From assembly GCF_015221875.1 (NCBI RefSeq), contig NZ_JACYGY010000001.1, positions 5,248,501-5,312,500 on the forward strand: a stretch of 64,000 bases of DNA, read 5' to 3'. Within the stretch, counting starts at the first letter, position 1; the number at the start of each line of letters is the position of its first letter. The notes under the pieces were generated by a model that had not been told where the DNA came from, did no database searches, and saw only the letters and a list, made by a program, of their open reading frames with translations. The stretch is from Dyadobacter subterraneus (GTDB lineage: Bacteria; Bacteroidota; Bacteroidia; Cytophagales; Spirosomataceae). Positions 55,629 to 64,000 of this stretch are shown piece by piece. The position numbers and the translations under genes are program-made.

Positions 55629-58226
55629 CTAAAAACTGAATCCGATTGAAATATAAGGAAGCGATCCTTCTTTGGAAAAACCCATTACAAATTGAATAAG
55701 AACCAGTTCGGCAGGAACAACATATAATCCGCCACCGTATCCATCGTGCCATTTTTTTGAAGATTGGTCGGGCTCCCAAACTCTTCCCACATCATTAAAT
55801 CCAATAATACCCAGTGTTCCCGGAACGATGTAAGAAGTGAAATGCAGAATATCCATCCGTAAATCAAGGTTATGGTACATCATCGTTTTTCCGGTAAACC
55901 GATTGGTATGATATCCACGAAGACTGCGCACACCACCCAACTGCATTTTTTGGAAAAAAGTTGGATCTCCCACAGTTGTTCCGCCGCCAAGACGATTTGC
56001 CATGACGAAATTTGAATTTTTACTACTTAAATAATATCTGATCTCGGTAGCCAGCTTGCCATAGGATTGAGAAAAACCGTTTAGCTTTTCCTTCGCTGAA
56101 AAAGTTGTATTCCAGTAAAGTCCCTTTGAAGGCATGGAAATATTGTCCCGGGAATCATAAGTCCAACCCGCTATCAAACCGGCATAAACGCGATCTTGAA
56201 AAACCTGGTACTGAGGATTTGCCTCATTAAAATCGAACAGGAAACGGGTTAAATTATTGGTCTGCTTACTTGTATAATATTCCGTAGAAACTCCTCCAAA
56301 TAAGGTCAGGTTGTCTCTGATTTTTCTTTTCAGTTTAAAATCCGCCGTCAGGTAATCATATCGATTTCGATAGTATGGCATTTTCCGGTTTCCTTTATTG
56401 ATAAAACGGGTATTATTACCAATACCAAAAAAGTTACTTAAATTATTCGGGCCTAATAAATGCGCGTCAATTTCCATATCATTCAACCCGAACACTTTCT
56501 TAAAATCTCCAACATAATCCAGAATAAAAGATTTTCGTCCGGTAGAATAATTGGCCCAGAATTCATTTTTGAAAGCATAAGGTACTTTTCTGAATCCCTG
56601 TTTTTCAAAAACCAGGCCCGCACCTATCTGAATTCCCTGGTCAATATTGTAATTGATACGAAAAAGAGGCCCCAATCTATCGAAAAGAAAACTTCTCTTG
56701 TTGTATTGATTGACAGCGGTATCGGTTGCTAACCTTAACCTTGCAAGTGAAGGAGCAGGTAGTATATTTTCCTGATCGGACCTGTCATAAACATAAAGCT
56801 TATGTTTATTTTTCAGGTTTTCGTCAACCTCAAATTTATCAACATCATCTCCACCCACCATTCTCACTTTGATGGAAGATTTCGTAGTACCATTTATAGA
56901 AAAAACATCTTCCCCGCCAAAACCGTAAAGCCTGATTTCTTTCGTAATGTGATGATCAAATTTTCGGTGATAAATTTTCCTTCCGTTTGATCCGTCTTTT
57001 CTGATATTGAAAATAGTCAGATCAATATCACCTTTTTTGGTATGACGAATATCAAAAAATTCCTTTTTATCTGACGCCGGAATTTCTACGATACCAGCCA
57101 AAAAGCGAAAATATTCCAGAGCATAAACCGGCAGATTTTTCACCCGGCCTTTCAAAGATCTGGTAAGTTCTGCGGTACTTGGATCGGCATAAACACTATC
57201 TGGTAAAAACTTCATTGTGCTGTCGATAAGCTCAGAAGTCAGCCTATCCTGAATATATTTTATTTCTTCTTTCCAGTCACCCTCATCCAGCTGATTCAAA
57301 AAATAACGATCCAGGTACCGCGCATTGAAATTGTACCCTTTTACATCCCTGATATTTTCACTGTAAGGCTGAAGGTTGGATTTCAGCCATTGATGAGATA
57401 AAAACCAGGGCAAGAGTCCGGAGGTTTTATAAAAAACTTTATCTCTGTCTCTTGGAATAGGTCTGTAAATGGTTTCTCCTTTTGATTTCTCCGGGAGCCA
57501 GCGCCAGTTATCTTCGTGACGGTCCCAGTCGCCGATGACCATGTCCAGCAAACGTGCTCGAAGTGTGAGTTTTTCATCAAAATTGGTATCATTATCATTC
57601 TGAACCTTCCGCTGCGCTTTATCCGTTGCATCCGTTTTTTCTGTTTCAAAAGGATTTCTTTCCTCAAATAAATAGGCCGCATTGGCAAAATCTTTCTGGT
57701 ATTCTCCCAAACCCGGATCGTTGCCAACATATACTATTTCAGGATTGGAATGAAGTAACCCCAACGCTTCGGCCAGCGAAGGCGCGACCAAAGCACCAAA
57801 AGGATGACCGGTAGAAACCTGATCCTGGACAATATCTCTTGCAATAGTAGGTTTAAGATTTTCCGCCAGTCCGCGTTCCGGATATTTTTGTATGGTTCTC
57901 AAAACCCATTCTTTACCGGAAGAATCTTTCAGACGCAGCGAACGTGTTTGCATTCCTCCACCCAGTTTCAAAATCGTCAGACCACCGTGTTCTTTGGAAA
58001 AATCAAGTATCCGCATAGGAACAGGCATAGCCCAGAGTTTCCTGTAATTTTCTCCCAGAAAAAAACGGTGTGATTTACCAACAGCATTATACTCCGGTGC
58101 AATGGCGATTTTTATGCTATCACCCGATGCAGATTTTTGCGCATAGGAAGTACCGACAAATAAAACTGTCAGAAAAAATGAGATTAATGAATTGTAAATT
58201 TTGGTAGAATTTCCCTGCATAAACAT
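55629..58226 (-). CDS. Kinase-like N-terminal region fused to an Omp85/BamA-type barrel
   Basis: This 865-residue protein has a signal peptide (to about residue 30, TSYAQ). The N-terminal region (about 75-270) has a kinase-like layout: ILKLGGGMQTRSLRL then KEWVLRTI (a glycine-rich loop and beta-3-like strand), a LLDMVIGDWDRHEDNW block (227-241; Asp235, Asn240) and PIPRDRDKVF (256-265). These resemble the catalytic loop and metal-binding loop of HipA, FAM20 and PI-kinase-like folds. Residues about 500-865 form an outer-membrane barrel with the L6-type SLRGY (768-772). Kinase activity is inference. The cell location would be periplasm plus outer membrane, where ATP is not known to be available. 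Confidence 0.75.
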   Translation of the reverse strand: MFMQGNSTKIYNSLISFFLTVLFVGTSYAQKSASGDSIKIAIAPEYNAVGKSHRFFLGENYRKLWAMPVPMRILDFSKEHGGLTILKLGGGMQTRSLRLKDSSGKEWVLRTIQKYPERGLAENLKPTIARDIVQDQVSTGHPFGALVAPSLAEALGLLHSNPEIVYVGNDPGLGEYQKDFANAAYLFEERNPFETEKTDATDKAQRKVQNDNDTNFDEKLTLRARLLDMVIGDWDRHEDNWRWLPEKSKGETIYRPIPRDRDKVFYKTSGLLPWFLSHQWLKSNLQPYSENIRDVKGYNFNARYLDRYFLNQLDEGDWKEEIKYIQDRLTSELIDSTMKFLPDSVYADPSTAELTRSLKGRVKNLPVYALEYFRFLAGIVEIPASDKKEFFDIRHTKKGDIDLTIFNIRKDGSNGRKIYHRKFDHHITKEIRLYGFGGEDVFSINGTTKSSIKVRMVGGDDVDKFEVDENLKNKHKLYVYDRSDQENILPAPSLARLRLATDTAVNQYNKRSFLFDRLGPLFRINYNIDQGIQIGAGLVFEKQGFRKVPYAFKNEFWANYSTGRKSFILDYVGDFKKVFGLNDMEIDAHLLGPNNLSNFFGIGNNTRFINKGNRKMPYYRNRYDYLTADFKLKRKIRDNLTLFGGVSTEYYTSKQTNNLTRFLFDFNEANPQYQVFQDRVYAGLIAGWTYDSRDNISMPSKGLYWNTTFSAKEKLNGFSQSYGKLATEIRYYLSSKNSNFVMANRLGGGTTVGDPTFFQKMQLGGVRSLRGYHTNRFTGKTMMYHNLDLRMDILHFTSYIVPGTLGIIGFNDVGRVWEPDQSSKKWHDGYGGGLYVVPAELVLIQFVMGFSKEGSLPYISIGFSF

Positions 58227-58343
58227 TGCGACCGATAAAGCTCCTAAATATACGGGAGTTTATCGTTTTAAGCGGTTTGGGGTTGGAAAAATGTTGTCTG
58301 AGGGAGTTTTGCAAAAAATCTTACCAGCAGTAAGCTTAATGTT

Positions 58344-58450
58344 GGGGCTGACCAAATAGTAAATTTCGTTGCCTGAAAACCGTCCGGACAAAAATTTCTC
58401 CAATTGGTCCGAATGGAATAAAGTATGTGACCGACTTTTTGGTCAGCCCC
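58344..58450. mobile_element. MITE-like element with 13-bp terminal inverted repeats
   Basis: GGGGCTGACCAAA (58344-58356) and its exact complement (58438-58450) bound a 107-base unit. If a single mismatch is allowed, the repeats extend to 17 bases. There is no ORF inside. The ends look like insertion-sequence termini, and it may be a non-autonomous miniature element. No clear target duplication is seen next to the ends. The rest of the 466-base gap (58227-58692) holds nothing else recognised. Confidence 0.65.
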
Positions 58451-58692
58451 TCTAATCATCTACCGTTGTAACAATATAAATTAAAACAGCAGAATAGCTT
58501 CTAATTCACAAATACCCTTTCAAACCGTATTTTGCTACACTTCGCACTATTCAAAGAACATTGACGCACGACGGCCTAACAGTTCAAAAAAAGAACGTAC
58601 AACATTGAATGATTAATTAAAATACTGTACTTTGAGTTATCAGAAGGCAAAACGTAGAATTATTAATCTTTCTTAATTTAAATCTACTTCAA

Positions 58693-59181
58693 ATGATAAA
58701 GTTCAATACTTTAATAGGACTCTGTCTTGTTGGTCAATTTTTACATGCGCAGTCACTTCATAGCCTTGATCAAGATCTTGCATTTAATGCTGTTTTACAT
58801 AAATATATCACCTATCCTCAGCAAGCAGTTGAAGCAAAGGTCTACACACGATCAATTATTTACGCTCATTTTAATATCGATTCACTGGGTCACATACAGA
58901 ATATAGCAATTTTAAATCCCAGTCAGCCAGATTATGGTTTTGACAAGCAAGTTAAACAAGCACTCCGCCATCTTCCACACCTGAAACCTTCTTATGTTGG
59001 GGAGTACATTCTTCCGGTTCGTTTTGTATTTGCTTACACAAAAGGAGACATAAAGTCAGACACATTGATACCAAGCATTTTAACTGATGAAGCCTTGAAA
59101 AACGCTTACCCTAACATGATACTTCTTACAGAAAGAAGAATTGAAGCATACATTCCAATGTTCACAGGTAACCGAAGATGA
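58693..59181 (+). CDS. Exported TonB C-terminal-like protein
   Basis: This 162-residue protein has a signal peptide ending near residue 20 (FLHAQ). Residues about 38-112 match the TonB_C pattern: YITYPQQAVEAKVYTRSIIYAHFNIDSLGHIQNIAIL, here cut into the blocks YPQQAVEAKV, IDSLGHIQNI, and later PVRFVFAY. It lacks a membrane anchor and proline-rich linker, so it is not a classical TonB. It may be a periplasmic partner protein. It is a single gene. Confidence 0.7.
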   Translation: MIKFNTLIGLCLVGQFLHAQSLHSLDQDLAFNAVLHKYITYPQQAVEAKVYTRSIIYAHFNIDSLGHIQNIAILNPSQPDYGFDKQVKQALRHLPHLKPSYVGEYILPVRFVFAYTKGDIKSDTLIPSILTDEALKNAYPNMILLTERRIEAYIPMFTGNRR

Positions 59182-59242
59182 TTTTACTGGTAGGGTTAAA
59201 TGCACAACAGGCAAAACCAATACATTGTTCAAATTTAAACCC

Positions 59243-59767
59243 TCACTGATAGTATGGCAAATACAAACTATCCGTAACAACCTGATTACTTACATGCAGG
59301 GAACGATCACGGATCCTTAGCTTAAATTTGAATAAAACCTGTTTTGTATTAGCCGTGTAATAAGCCGTAGTATGCAAATCCAGTTTCCCTTTTATCGGTC
59401 CAATTTTCCCATCCACCTTTAACAACGGGAAAAATTTGATAGAATCCGTGGCCATGATTCTCTCCACCCATTTATTATTTTCCAGTCTGGAAGTGATCAG
59501 TTCATAGTTTCCCCAATTGCCATAAGGCGGGCGAAAATTAACATAGTCATTTATTTCACTTTCTGTCGCGCCAAGATTGCCGTCACCATCTTCGAAGTCT
59601 ATCGAAATGGTTACGTTTTCCCTAATTTTCTTTCCATTCGAATCCAGTTCTGTTTCTGAGCTAATATCATTATAAGAAATGCTTGGAACGGTATTGAAAT
59701 TGGGAGTTGGATCGCAGCCGAGAAGTGTAATGGCGAACCCACAAAATAATAGAACTTTGATTTTCAT
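59243..59767 (-). CDS. Lipoprotein of unknown function, paralogue A
   Basis: This 174-residue lipoprotein has the lipobox LLGC (Cys near residue 18). The mature protein contains ETELDSNGKK, IDFEDGDGNLGA, GKIGPIKGKLDLHT and a late RIRDRSLHVSNQVVTDS. The D-E-D-G-D-G segment resembles an extracellular calcium-binding loop. It is closely similar to the gene at 59882-60394. Function unknown. Confidence 0.8.
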   Translation of the reverse strand: MKIKVLLFCGFAITLLGCDPTPNFNTVPSISYNDISSETELDSNGKKIRENVTISIDFEDGDGNLGATESEINDYVNFRPPYGNWGNYELITSRLENNKWVERIMATDSIKFFPLLKVDGKIGPIKGKLDLHTTAYYTANTKQVLFKFKLRIRDRSLHVSNQVVTDSLYLPYYQ

Positions 59768-59881
59768 ATTAAAGCTTCCGGTTTATATGCATTTAGTTCA
59801 AATAATTAAACCAAAAGTTACAAAAAAAGAGACCGACATCAAATAAGATATCAGTCTCTTTCAATTAATATTTTGTAAGTT

Positions 59882-60394
59882 TTATCTAAATCCGGGAACC
59901 GTGATACTGTCTGTAACAATCTGGTTACTAACTCTCAATGCGCGATCACGGATCCTGACCTTATATCTTATGGTAATTGGTACCGAACTATTAAAATACT
60001 TGGCTGATGTATGCAAGTCAAGCTTACCTTTTATCGGACCCGCCTTCCCATCAGGTTTTAGATCCGGGAACCATTTGAACTGATCAATTGCAAGTATTTG
60101 ATCAACCCATTTTCCATCCGTCAAAGTGGAAGTAACCAGTTCATAATTCCCCCAATCTCTGTATTTCACAGAATCCGCAATTTCGGCATCAGAAGCACCT
60201 AAATCTCCGTCTCCATCCTCAAAATCAATTGTCACAGTGATATTTTCCTGTACCTTCTTACCATTACTGTCTAATTCGGTTTCAGTATCAATACTATTAT
60301 AAAAAATCTTTGGTGTATCGTCAAAATCAGGAATATCGACACAGCTCGCAAGAGCAATTGCCGTTATAAAAAAAAGTAAGATTTTAAATTTCAT
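59882..60394 (-). CDS. Lipoprotein of unknown function, paralogue B
   Basis: This 170-residue lipoprotein has the lipobox LASC (Cys near residue 18) and shares most of its length with the neighbour at 59243: ETELDSNGKKVQENIT, IDFEDGDGDLGA, GPIKGKLDLHTSA, RIRDRALRVSNQIVTDS. The two stand in tandem, this one upstream in the transcriptional direction, with 114 bases between them, and are a recent gene duplication. Function unknown. Confidence 0.82.
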   Translation of the reverse strand: MKFKILLFFITAIALASCVDIPDFDDTPKIFYNSIDTETELDSNGKKVQENITVTIDFEDGDGDLGASDAEIADSVKYRDWGNYELVTSTLTDGKWVDQILAIDQFKWFPDLKPDGKAGPIKGKLDLHTSAKYFNSSVPITIRYKVRIRDRALRVSNQIVTDSITVPGFR

Positions 60395-60506
60395 AGATCA
60401 GGTTTGTAATTTCAGTTGATATAGGTCAGAGTTTATGTAATTATAATGTTTTTAACAATTCTCTGCATTTTCAAAAACAAGCCGTTAACTTCTGGCTTGT
60501 AACTTC

Positions 60507-60514
60507 TAACTTTG
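60507..60514 (+). promoter_or_regulatory. Possible -7 box for the LuxE-like gene
   Basis: TAACTTTG fits TAnnTTTG, 26 bases before the TTG at 60541 and 59 before the ATG at 60574. Confidence 0.35.
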
Positions 60515-60573
60515 TTTTTCTATTTACGAAAGTACTACGATTGAAACTTCAAAGCAATAAATCTTCATTGGAA

Positions 60574-61596
60574 ATGCGTCAGGAACTTCGCCGGCAAATT
60601 ATTGATCTGGACCCATCTGATTTCGAATCACTTGCATTGCTTATTTTTCAATATCAGGCTGTAAACAATCCTGTTTATAAGGAATATATTTCACATCTGC
60701 ATATCAAAACGAATGAAGTTAACAGACTTACGGATATTCCTTTCCTTCCGATTCAATTCTTTAAACATCATTTAATTAAATCCGGAATTCCGCCTGAACC
60801 AACCGTAATTTTTGAAAGTAGCGGAACCACCGGTACTGCCACCAGCCGTCATGCTTTGTATGATGCTCCTCTCTACCAATCCGTCTCTACGCGCATCTTT
60901 CAGCAAAATTACGGGCATCTGGACGACTTCCATATGCTAGTTCTGCTACCATCATACCTTGAACGAAACAACTCGTCTCTGGTGTATATGATGCAGCATT
61001 TTATTGATCAGGCCAAGTCCCCGCTATCCAATTTTTATCTTCATAACACAGAAGAAATGATTGAACAGCTGAAAAATCTGGCCAAAAATCCGGACGGCCG
61101 AGGCATTTTATTGATGGGTGTAACCTTTGCACTTCTGGATCTGGCCGAAAGTGATATTGACTTTTCTTTTCTGAAAAATATTCCCAATCTGAAAGTGATG
61201 GATACCGGTGGGATGAAAGGTCGCCGGCAGGAATTACTTCGTGAGGAAGTCCATGATATTCTGACCGGAAGTTTCGGAGTTTCAAAAATTCATTCGGAAT
61301 ATGGAATGACAGAATTGCTTTCTCAAAGTTATTCTCAGGGCGACGGGTTATTTTACCCAGGCACTACCATGCGTATTCTTCTTCGTGATGTGAACGATCC
61401 TTTTTCAATTTATGACCACAATTTGACCGGATCCAAAACCGGCGGTATCAATATTATTGATCTGGCAAATCTTGACAGCTGTTCATTTATAGAAACCCAG
61501 GATCTTGGAAGATTTGGTGCAGAGGCTGGCACATTTTATGTCATGGGCCGTTTTGATAATTCTGATATCAGAGGATGCAATTTACTGGTTTTGTAA
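60574..61596 (+). CDS. LuxE/PaaK-like acyl-protein synthetase
   Basis: This ~340-residue protein belongs to the LuxE group of the adenylate-forming superfamily, with the nucleotide-binding FESSGTTGTATSRH block near residue 88 and a late EYGMTELLSQSYS. LuxE activates fatty acids and passes them to a cysteine or to a reductase partner. The start is uncertain: ATG at 60574 gives MRQELRRQIIDL, and an in-frame TTG at 60541 would add 11 residues. No LuxC/D-like partner is nearby. In this phylum such genes often accompany lipid or aryl-polyene pathways, but that is not shown here. Confidence 0.82.
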   Translation: MRQELRRQIIDLDPSDFESLALLIFQYQAVNNPVYKEYISHLHIKTNEVNRLTDIPFLPIQFFKHHLIKSGIPPEPTVIFESSGTTGTATSRHALYDAPLYQSVSTRIFQQNYGHLDDFHMLVLLPSYLERNNSSLVYMMQHFIDQAKSPLSNFYLHNTEEMIEQLKNLAKNPDGRGILLMGVTFALLDLAESDIDFSFLKNIPNLKVMDTGGMKGRRQELLREEVHDILTGSFGVSKIHSEYGMTELLSQSYSQGDGLFYPGTTMRILLRDVNDPFSIYDHNLTGSKTGGINIIDLANLDSCSFIETQDLGRFGAEAGTFYVMGRFDNSDIRGCNLLVL

Positions 61597-61845
61597 ATCG
61601 TTAAATGGTCTGTTAAAAATCAGCAGATCAGAACCTTCTTTCTTAATAGAATCGCGCATAATAATTTTCCCGACCAATTTCATATCTAGCTTATTATCAA
61701 TTAGTTAAATTCAATTCATCTTATATAGAATTGTTCTAACCAAACAATAATAGAGAATATTTCATAAATTAGCCGGGTTGTTCTTAATTGCATTAATCGA
61801 ATGTATAATTACACTTTGGATTGTTAACCTTATTAAGTATATAAA

Positions 61846-62448
61846 ATGAAAAGACGTGACGCAATTGCCCGTGTGGCACTATTGATGGGTGGTACGCTTT
61901 CCGCCCCGACCATGCTGGCTTTTCTGGAGGGCTGCAAATCGTCGACGGAAACGTCGACTGCGCTGACTTTTCCTTTCTCGGCGGATCAAAAAAATTTAGT
62001 TTCCGAAGTTGCTGAAATCATTATTCCTAAAACTGATACACCTGGTGCGAAGGATGCCAAAGTTGGCGAGTTCATCGAGAAGATGATCAAAGAATGTTAT
62101 GCAGGCAAGGATCAGGACAGTTTTGCAAAAGGTTTGAAAGAACTTGAAAAGAAAGATTTCCTGAAAGCTTCACCGGCAGATCAGACAAAGATTTTGAAAG
62201 AACTGGAAGCTTCTGCTAAAACAGATTCAGAAAAAGCGACTGAGGAACGTAAGAAATTCACAGAAGCAGGTAAAGAATATACTGATGATCAGGGTGTTCC
62301 TTTCTTCAAATTGATCAAAGAACTTACACTTTTGGGATATTTCACTTCTGAGCCAGGCGCTACGCAGGCATTGGAATACGTTGCAGTACCGGGCCGTTAC
62401 GATGGCTGTATTGACTTGAAACCCGGACAGAAAGCCTGGGCAATGTAG
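61846..62448 (+). CDS. Gluconate 2-dehydrogenase subunit 3 family protein
   Basis: This 200-residue small subunit has a twin-arginine-like start (MKRRDAIARVALLMGG) and a lipobox-like LEGC (Cys near residue 30), so it is likely exported by Tat and lipid-anchored. The body contains IIPKTDTPGAKDAKVGEFIEKM and a late GYFTSEPGATQALEYVAVPGRYDGC, diagnostic of the family. It usually escorts a GMC-type FAD subunit, and the gene for one follows 78 bases later. Confidence 0.93.
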   Translation: MKRRDAIARVALLMGGTLSAPTMLAFLEGCKSSTETSTALTFPFSADQKNLVSEVAEIIIPKTDTPGAKDAKVGEFIEKMIKECYAGKDQDSFAKGLKELEKKDFLKASPADQTKILKELEASAKTDSEKATEERKKFTEAGKEYTDDQGVPFFKLIKELTLLGYFTSEPGATQALEYVAVPGRYDGCIDLKPGQKAWAM

Positions 62449-62526
62449 TTTTTAATTTAAGGATGAGTTTTAAATAATTGAAGCTCAAAAGAACTGGTTA
62501 TCATTAAGTTATAATATCATTTCACT

Positions 62527-64000
62527 ATGAATTTAAACCTGAAAGGTCAAAAGGAAGTAACGTACGATGCAATCGTCGTTGGTTCTGGTATAAGCGGAGG
62601 ATGGGCTGCTAAAGAGTTAACTGAAAAAGGACTGAAAGTGGTTATGCTCGAACGCGGGCGTGATATCAAACATATTGAAGATTACAAAACTGCCACACTG
62701 GCTCCCTGGGAACTTGAACACCGCGGCCGTGTAACAACCGTTGCGAAGGAAGAATACTGGGCTGGAATGCGTACAGGTTATACTGCCAATGAAGAGCACA
62801 GATATCTTTTTGAAAACGATAAGGAAAATCCTTATAAAGAAACAAGAGGATTTGACTGGATCCGGGCATACCACGTTGGTGGCCGCTCACTTTTGTGGGG
62901 ACGCCAGAGCTATCGTCTGAATCCAAAAGATTTTGAGGCGAATGCAAAAGATGGTATTTCTATCGACTGGCCGATTCGTTATAACGATATCGCTCCGTGG
63001 TATGATTACGTAGAAAAATTCGCTGGTATCAGTGGTGCAAAAGATGGATTGGATGTGTTGCCGGATGGTAACTATCTTCCTCCTATGCAAATGAACTGTG
63101 TTGAAAAAACAGTAAAGGGAGAAATTGAAAAGAAATTTGCAGGCCGTCACGTGATCATGGGACGTGCTGCACATTTAACCCAGCCAAACGCAGTTCATAC
63201 AGAATTGGGACGTGCTGCTTGTCAGTTCCGTAACATGTGTATGCGTGGCTGTCCATATGGTGCCTATTTCAGTACACAGGCCGCAACTTTACCGGCTGCA
63301 AGGAAAACCGGAAATCTTACTTTGATCCCTGATACAATTGTAACAGAGGTGATTTATGACGACAAGCTTGGCAAAGCAACCGGTGTTCGTACAATCAACC
63401 AGAACACGAAGGAAACCAAGGAATATTTCGCCAAGGTGATTTTCCTTAATGCTTCTGCTATTGCTTCTGCATCGATTCTTTTAAACTCGAAATCGAAAAG
63501 ATTCCCGAACGGTTTCGGTAATGAAAGCGATCAGGTTGGCCGTAACATTATGGATCACCATCTTGCTGTTGGTGCCCGTGGTGATATGGAAGGATATGAG
63601 GATAAATATTATTTCGGACGTCGTGCAAATGGTATTTATGTTCCTCGTTACCGTAACTGGGGTGATGATAAACGTGATTATCTGAGAGGATTTGGGTACC
63701 AGGGTGGTGCTAGTCGCGACAGCTGGGGACGTGGAGCCAACATCGATGGTTTCGGTGCTGAATTCAAAAAAGAAATTTCTCAACCGGGCGGATGGAGCAT
63801 GAATCTTGGTGGATTCGGCGAAATGCTTCCCGATGAGAAAAACCGTTTTACGCTTTCAACAACAGAAAAAGATAAATGGGGACTTCCGGTTGTCGTTTTC
63901 GATGCGGCTTATGGCGACAATGAAAAGAAAATGCGTGTTGATATGATGAACGATGCTGCCGAAATGTTAGAAGCGGCTGGTTTGAAAAACGTATCAAAAT
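62527..64000 (+). CDS. GMC family oxidoreductase (FAD subunit), truncated by window end
   Basis: An open frame from ATG at 62527 runs to the end of the window, 491 codons, without a stop. It has the FAD-binding VVGSGISGGWAAKELTEKG (about 17-35), HVGGRSLLWGR and a cysteine-rich ACQFRNMCMRGCPYGAYF segment near residue 235. These are GMC features of membrane-bound FAD-dependent dehydrogenases of sugars or sugar acids, including glucoside 3-dehydrogenases. With the small subunit upstream it should form a periplasmic dehydrogenase complex. The C-terminal GMC domain lies outside the window. Confidence 0.95.
   Translation, partial: MNLNLKGQKEVTYDAIVVGSGISGGWAAKELTEKGLKVVMLERGRDIKHIEDYKTATLAPWELEHRGRVTTVAKEEYWAGMRTGYTANEEHRYLFENDKENPYKETRGFDWIRAYHVGGRSLLWGRQSYRLNPKDFEANAKDGISIDWPIRYNDIAPWYDYVEKFAGISGAKDGLDVLPDGNYLPPMQMNCVEKTVKGEIEKKFAGRHVIMGRAAHLTQPNAVHTELGRAACQFRNMCMRGCPYGAYFSTQAATLPAARKTGNLTLIPDTIVTEVIYDDKLGKATGVRTINQNTKETKEYFAKVIFLNASAIASASILLNSKSKRFPNGFGNESDQVGRNIMDHHLAVGARGDMEGYEDKYYFGRRANGIYVPRYRNWGDDKRDYLRGFGYQGGASRDSWGRGANIDGFGAEFKKEISQPGGWSMNLGGFGEMLPDEKNRFTLSTTEKDKWGLPVVVFDAAYGDNEKKMRVDMMNDAAEMLEAAGLKNVSK

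Overview
The window reads as a chromosome segment of a Bacteroidota bacterium of the Cytophagales, most like Dyadobacter or another Spirosomaceae. The signs are a SusC/SusD pair under an ECF sigma/FecR couple, a bacillithiol gene (bshA), a stand-alone carB, Wzi-type and Omp85-type outer-membrane proteins, DUF4834, and promoters of the Bacteroidota type (TTTG, about 19 bases, TAnnTTTG). Genus assignment is an inference. No tRNA, rRNA, CRISPR array, prophage or complete insertion sequence was seen.

Layout. 1-11.1 kb: the end of an ECF sigma factor, a FecR anti-sigma factor, SusC, SusD, then RidA-like, COG3964-type amidohydrolase, RraA-like and bile-acid/sodium-symporter-family genes, all on the plus strand. 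All three enzymes carry export signals, so this looks like a periplasmic catabolic pathway fed by SusCD and drained by a carboxylate symporter. 11.1-18.8 kb: a GNAT gene, then a TPP riboswitch and the thiamine operon thiS-thiC-thiE/tenI-like-thiE-thiG-thiH-thiF(rhodanese). A palindromic repeat element sits between the two ThiE-like genes. 18.8-23.5 kb: AraC regulator, nitrilase, GH39 glycosidase, TauE/SafE transporter. 23.6-26.2 kb: nuoA, an inverted gene, nuoB and nuoC, with no nuoD following. 26.3-33.8 kb: a cysteine-free thioredoxin-fold protein, a surface-antigen-like barrel, an M50-like membrane protease and carB.

33.8-35.7 kb is an accessory patch. A DUF6934-like gene and a 49-residue ORF lie between two identical terminator hairpins, and a DUF4160/DUF2442 pair lies between two ~145-bp direct repeats built of nested palindromes. 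35.7-49 kb returns to housekeeping: DUF4834, NDH-2, bshA, UbiA prenyltransferase, purN, an EamA transporter, a J-domain-like coiled-coil protein, a porin, a ketoacyl synthase, GNAT, a lipoprotein, DoxX and a DEAD-box helicase. 49-64 kb: a Wzi-like protein, two exported ferritin-like proteins, hemA, an orphan histidine kinase, an 865-residue protein joining a kinase-like N-terminal region to an Omp85 barrel, a MITE-like element, a TonB-C-like protein, two paralogous lipoproteins, a LuxE-like acyl-protein synthetase, and a gluconate-dehydrogenase-subunit-3/GMC oxidoreductase pair that runs off the end.

The most interesting items are the exported RidA/amidohydrolase/RraA module, the kinase-like/Omp85 fusion, the repeat-bracketed small-gene cassettes, and the 107-bp inverted-repeat element.
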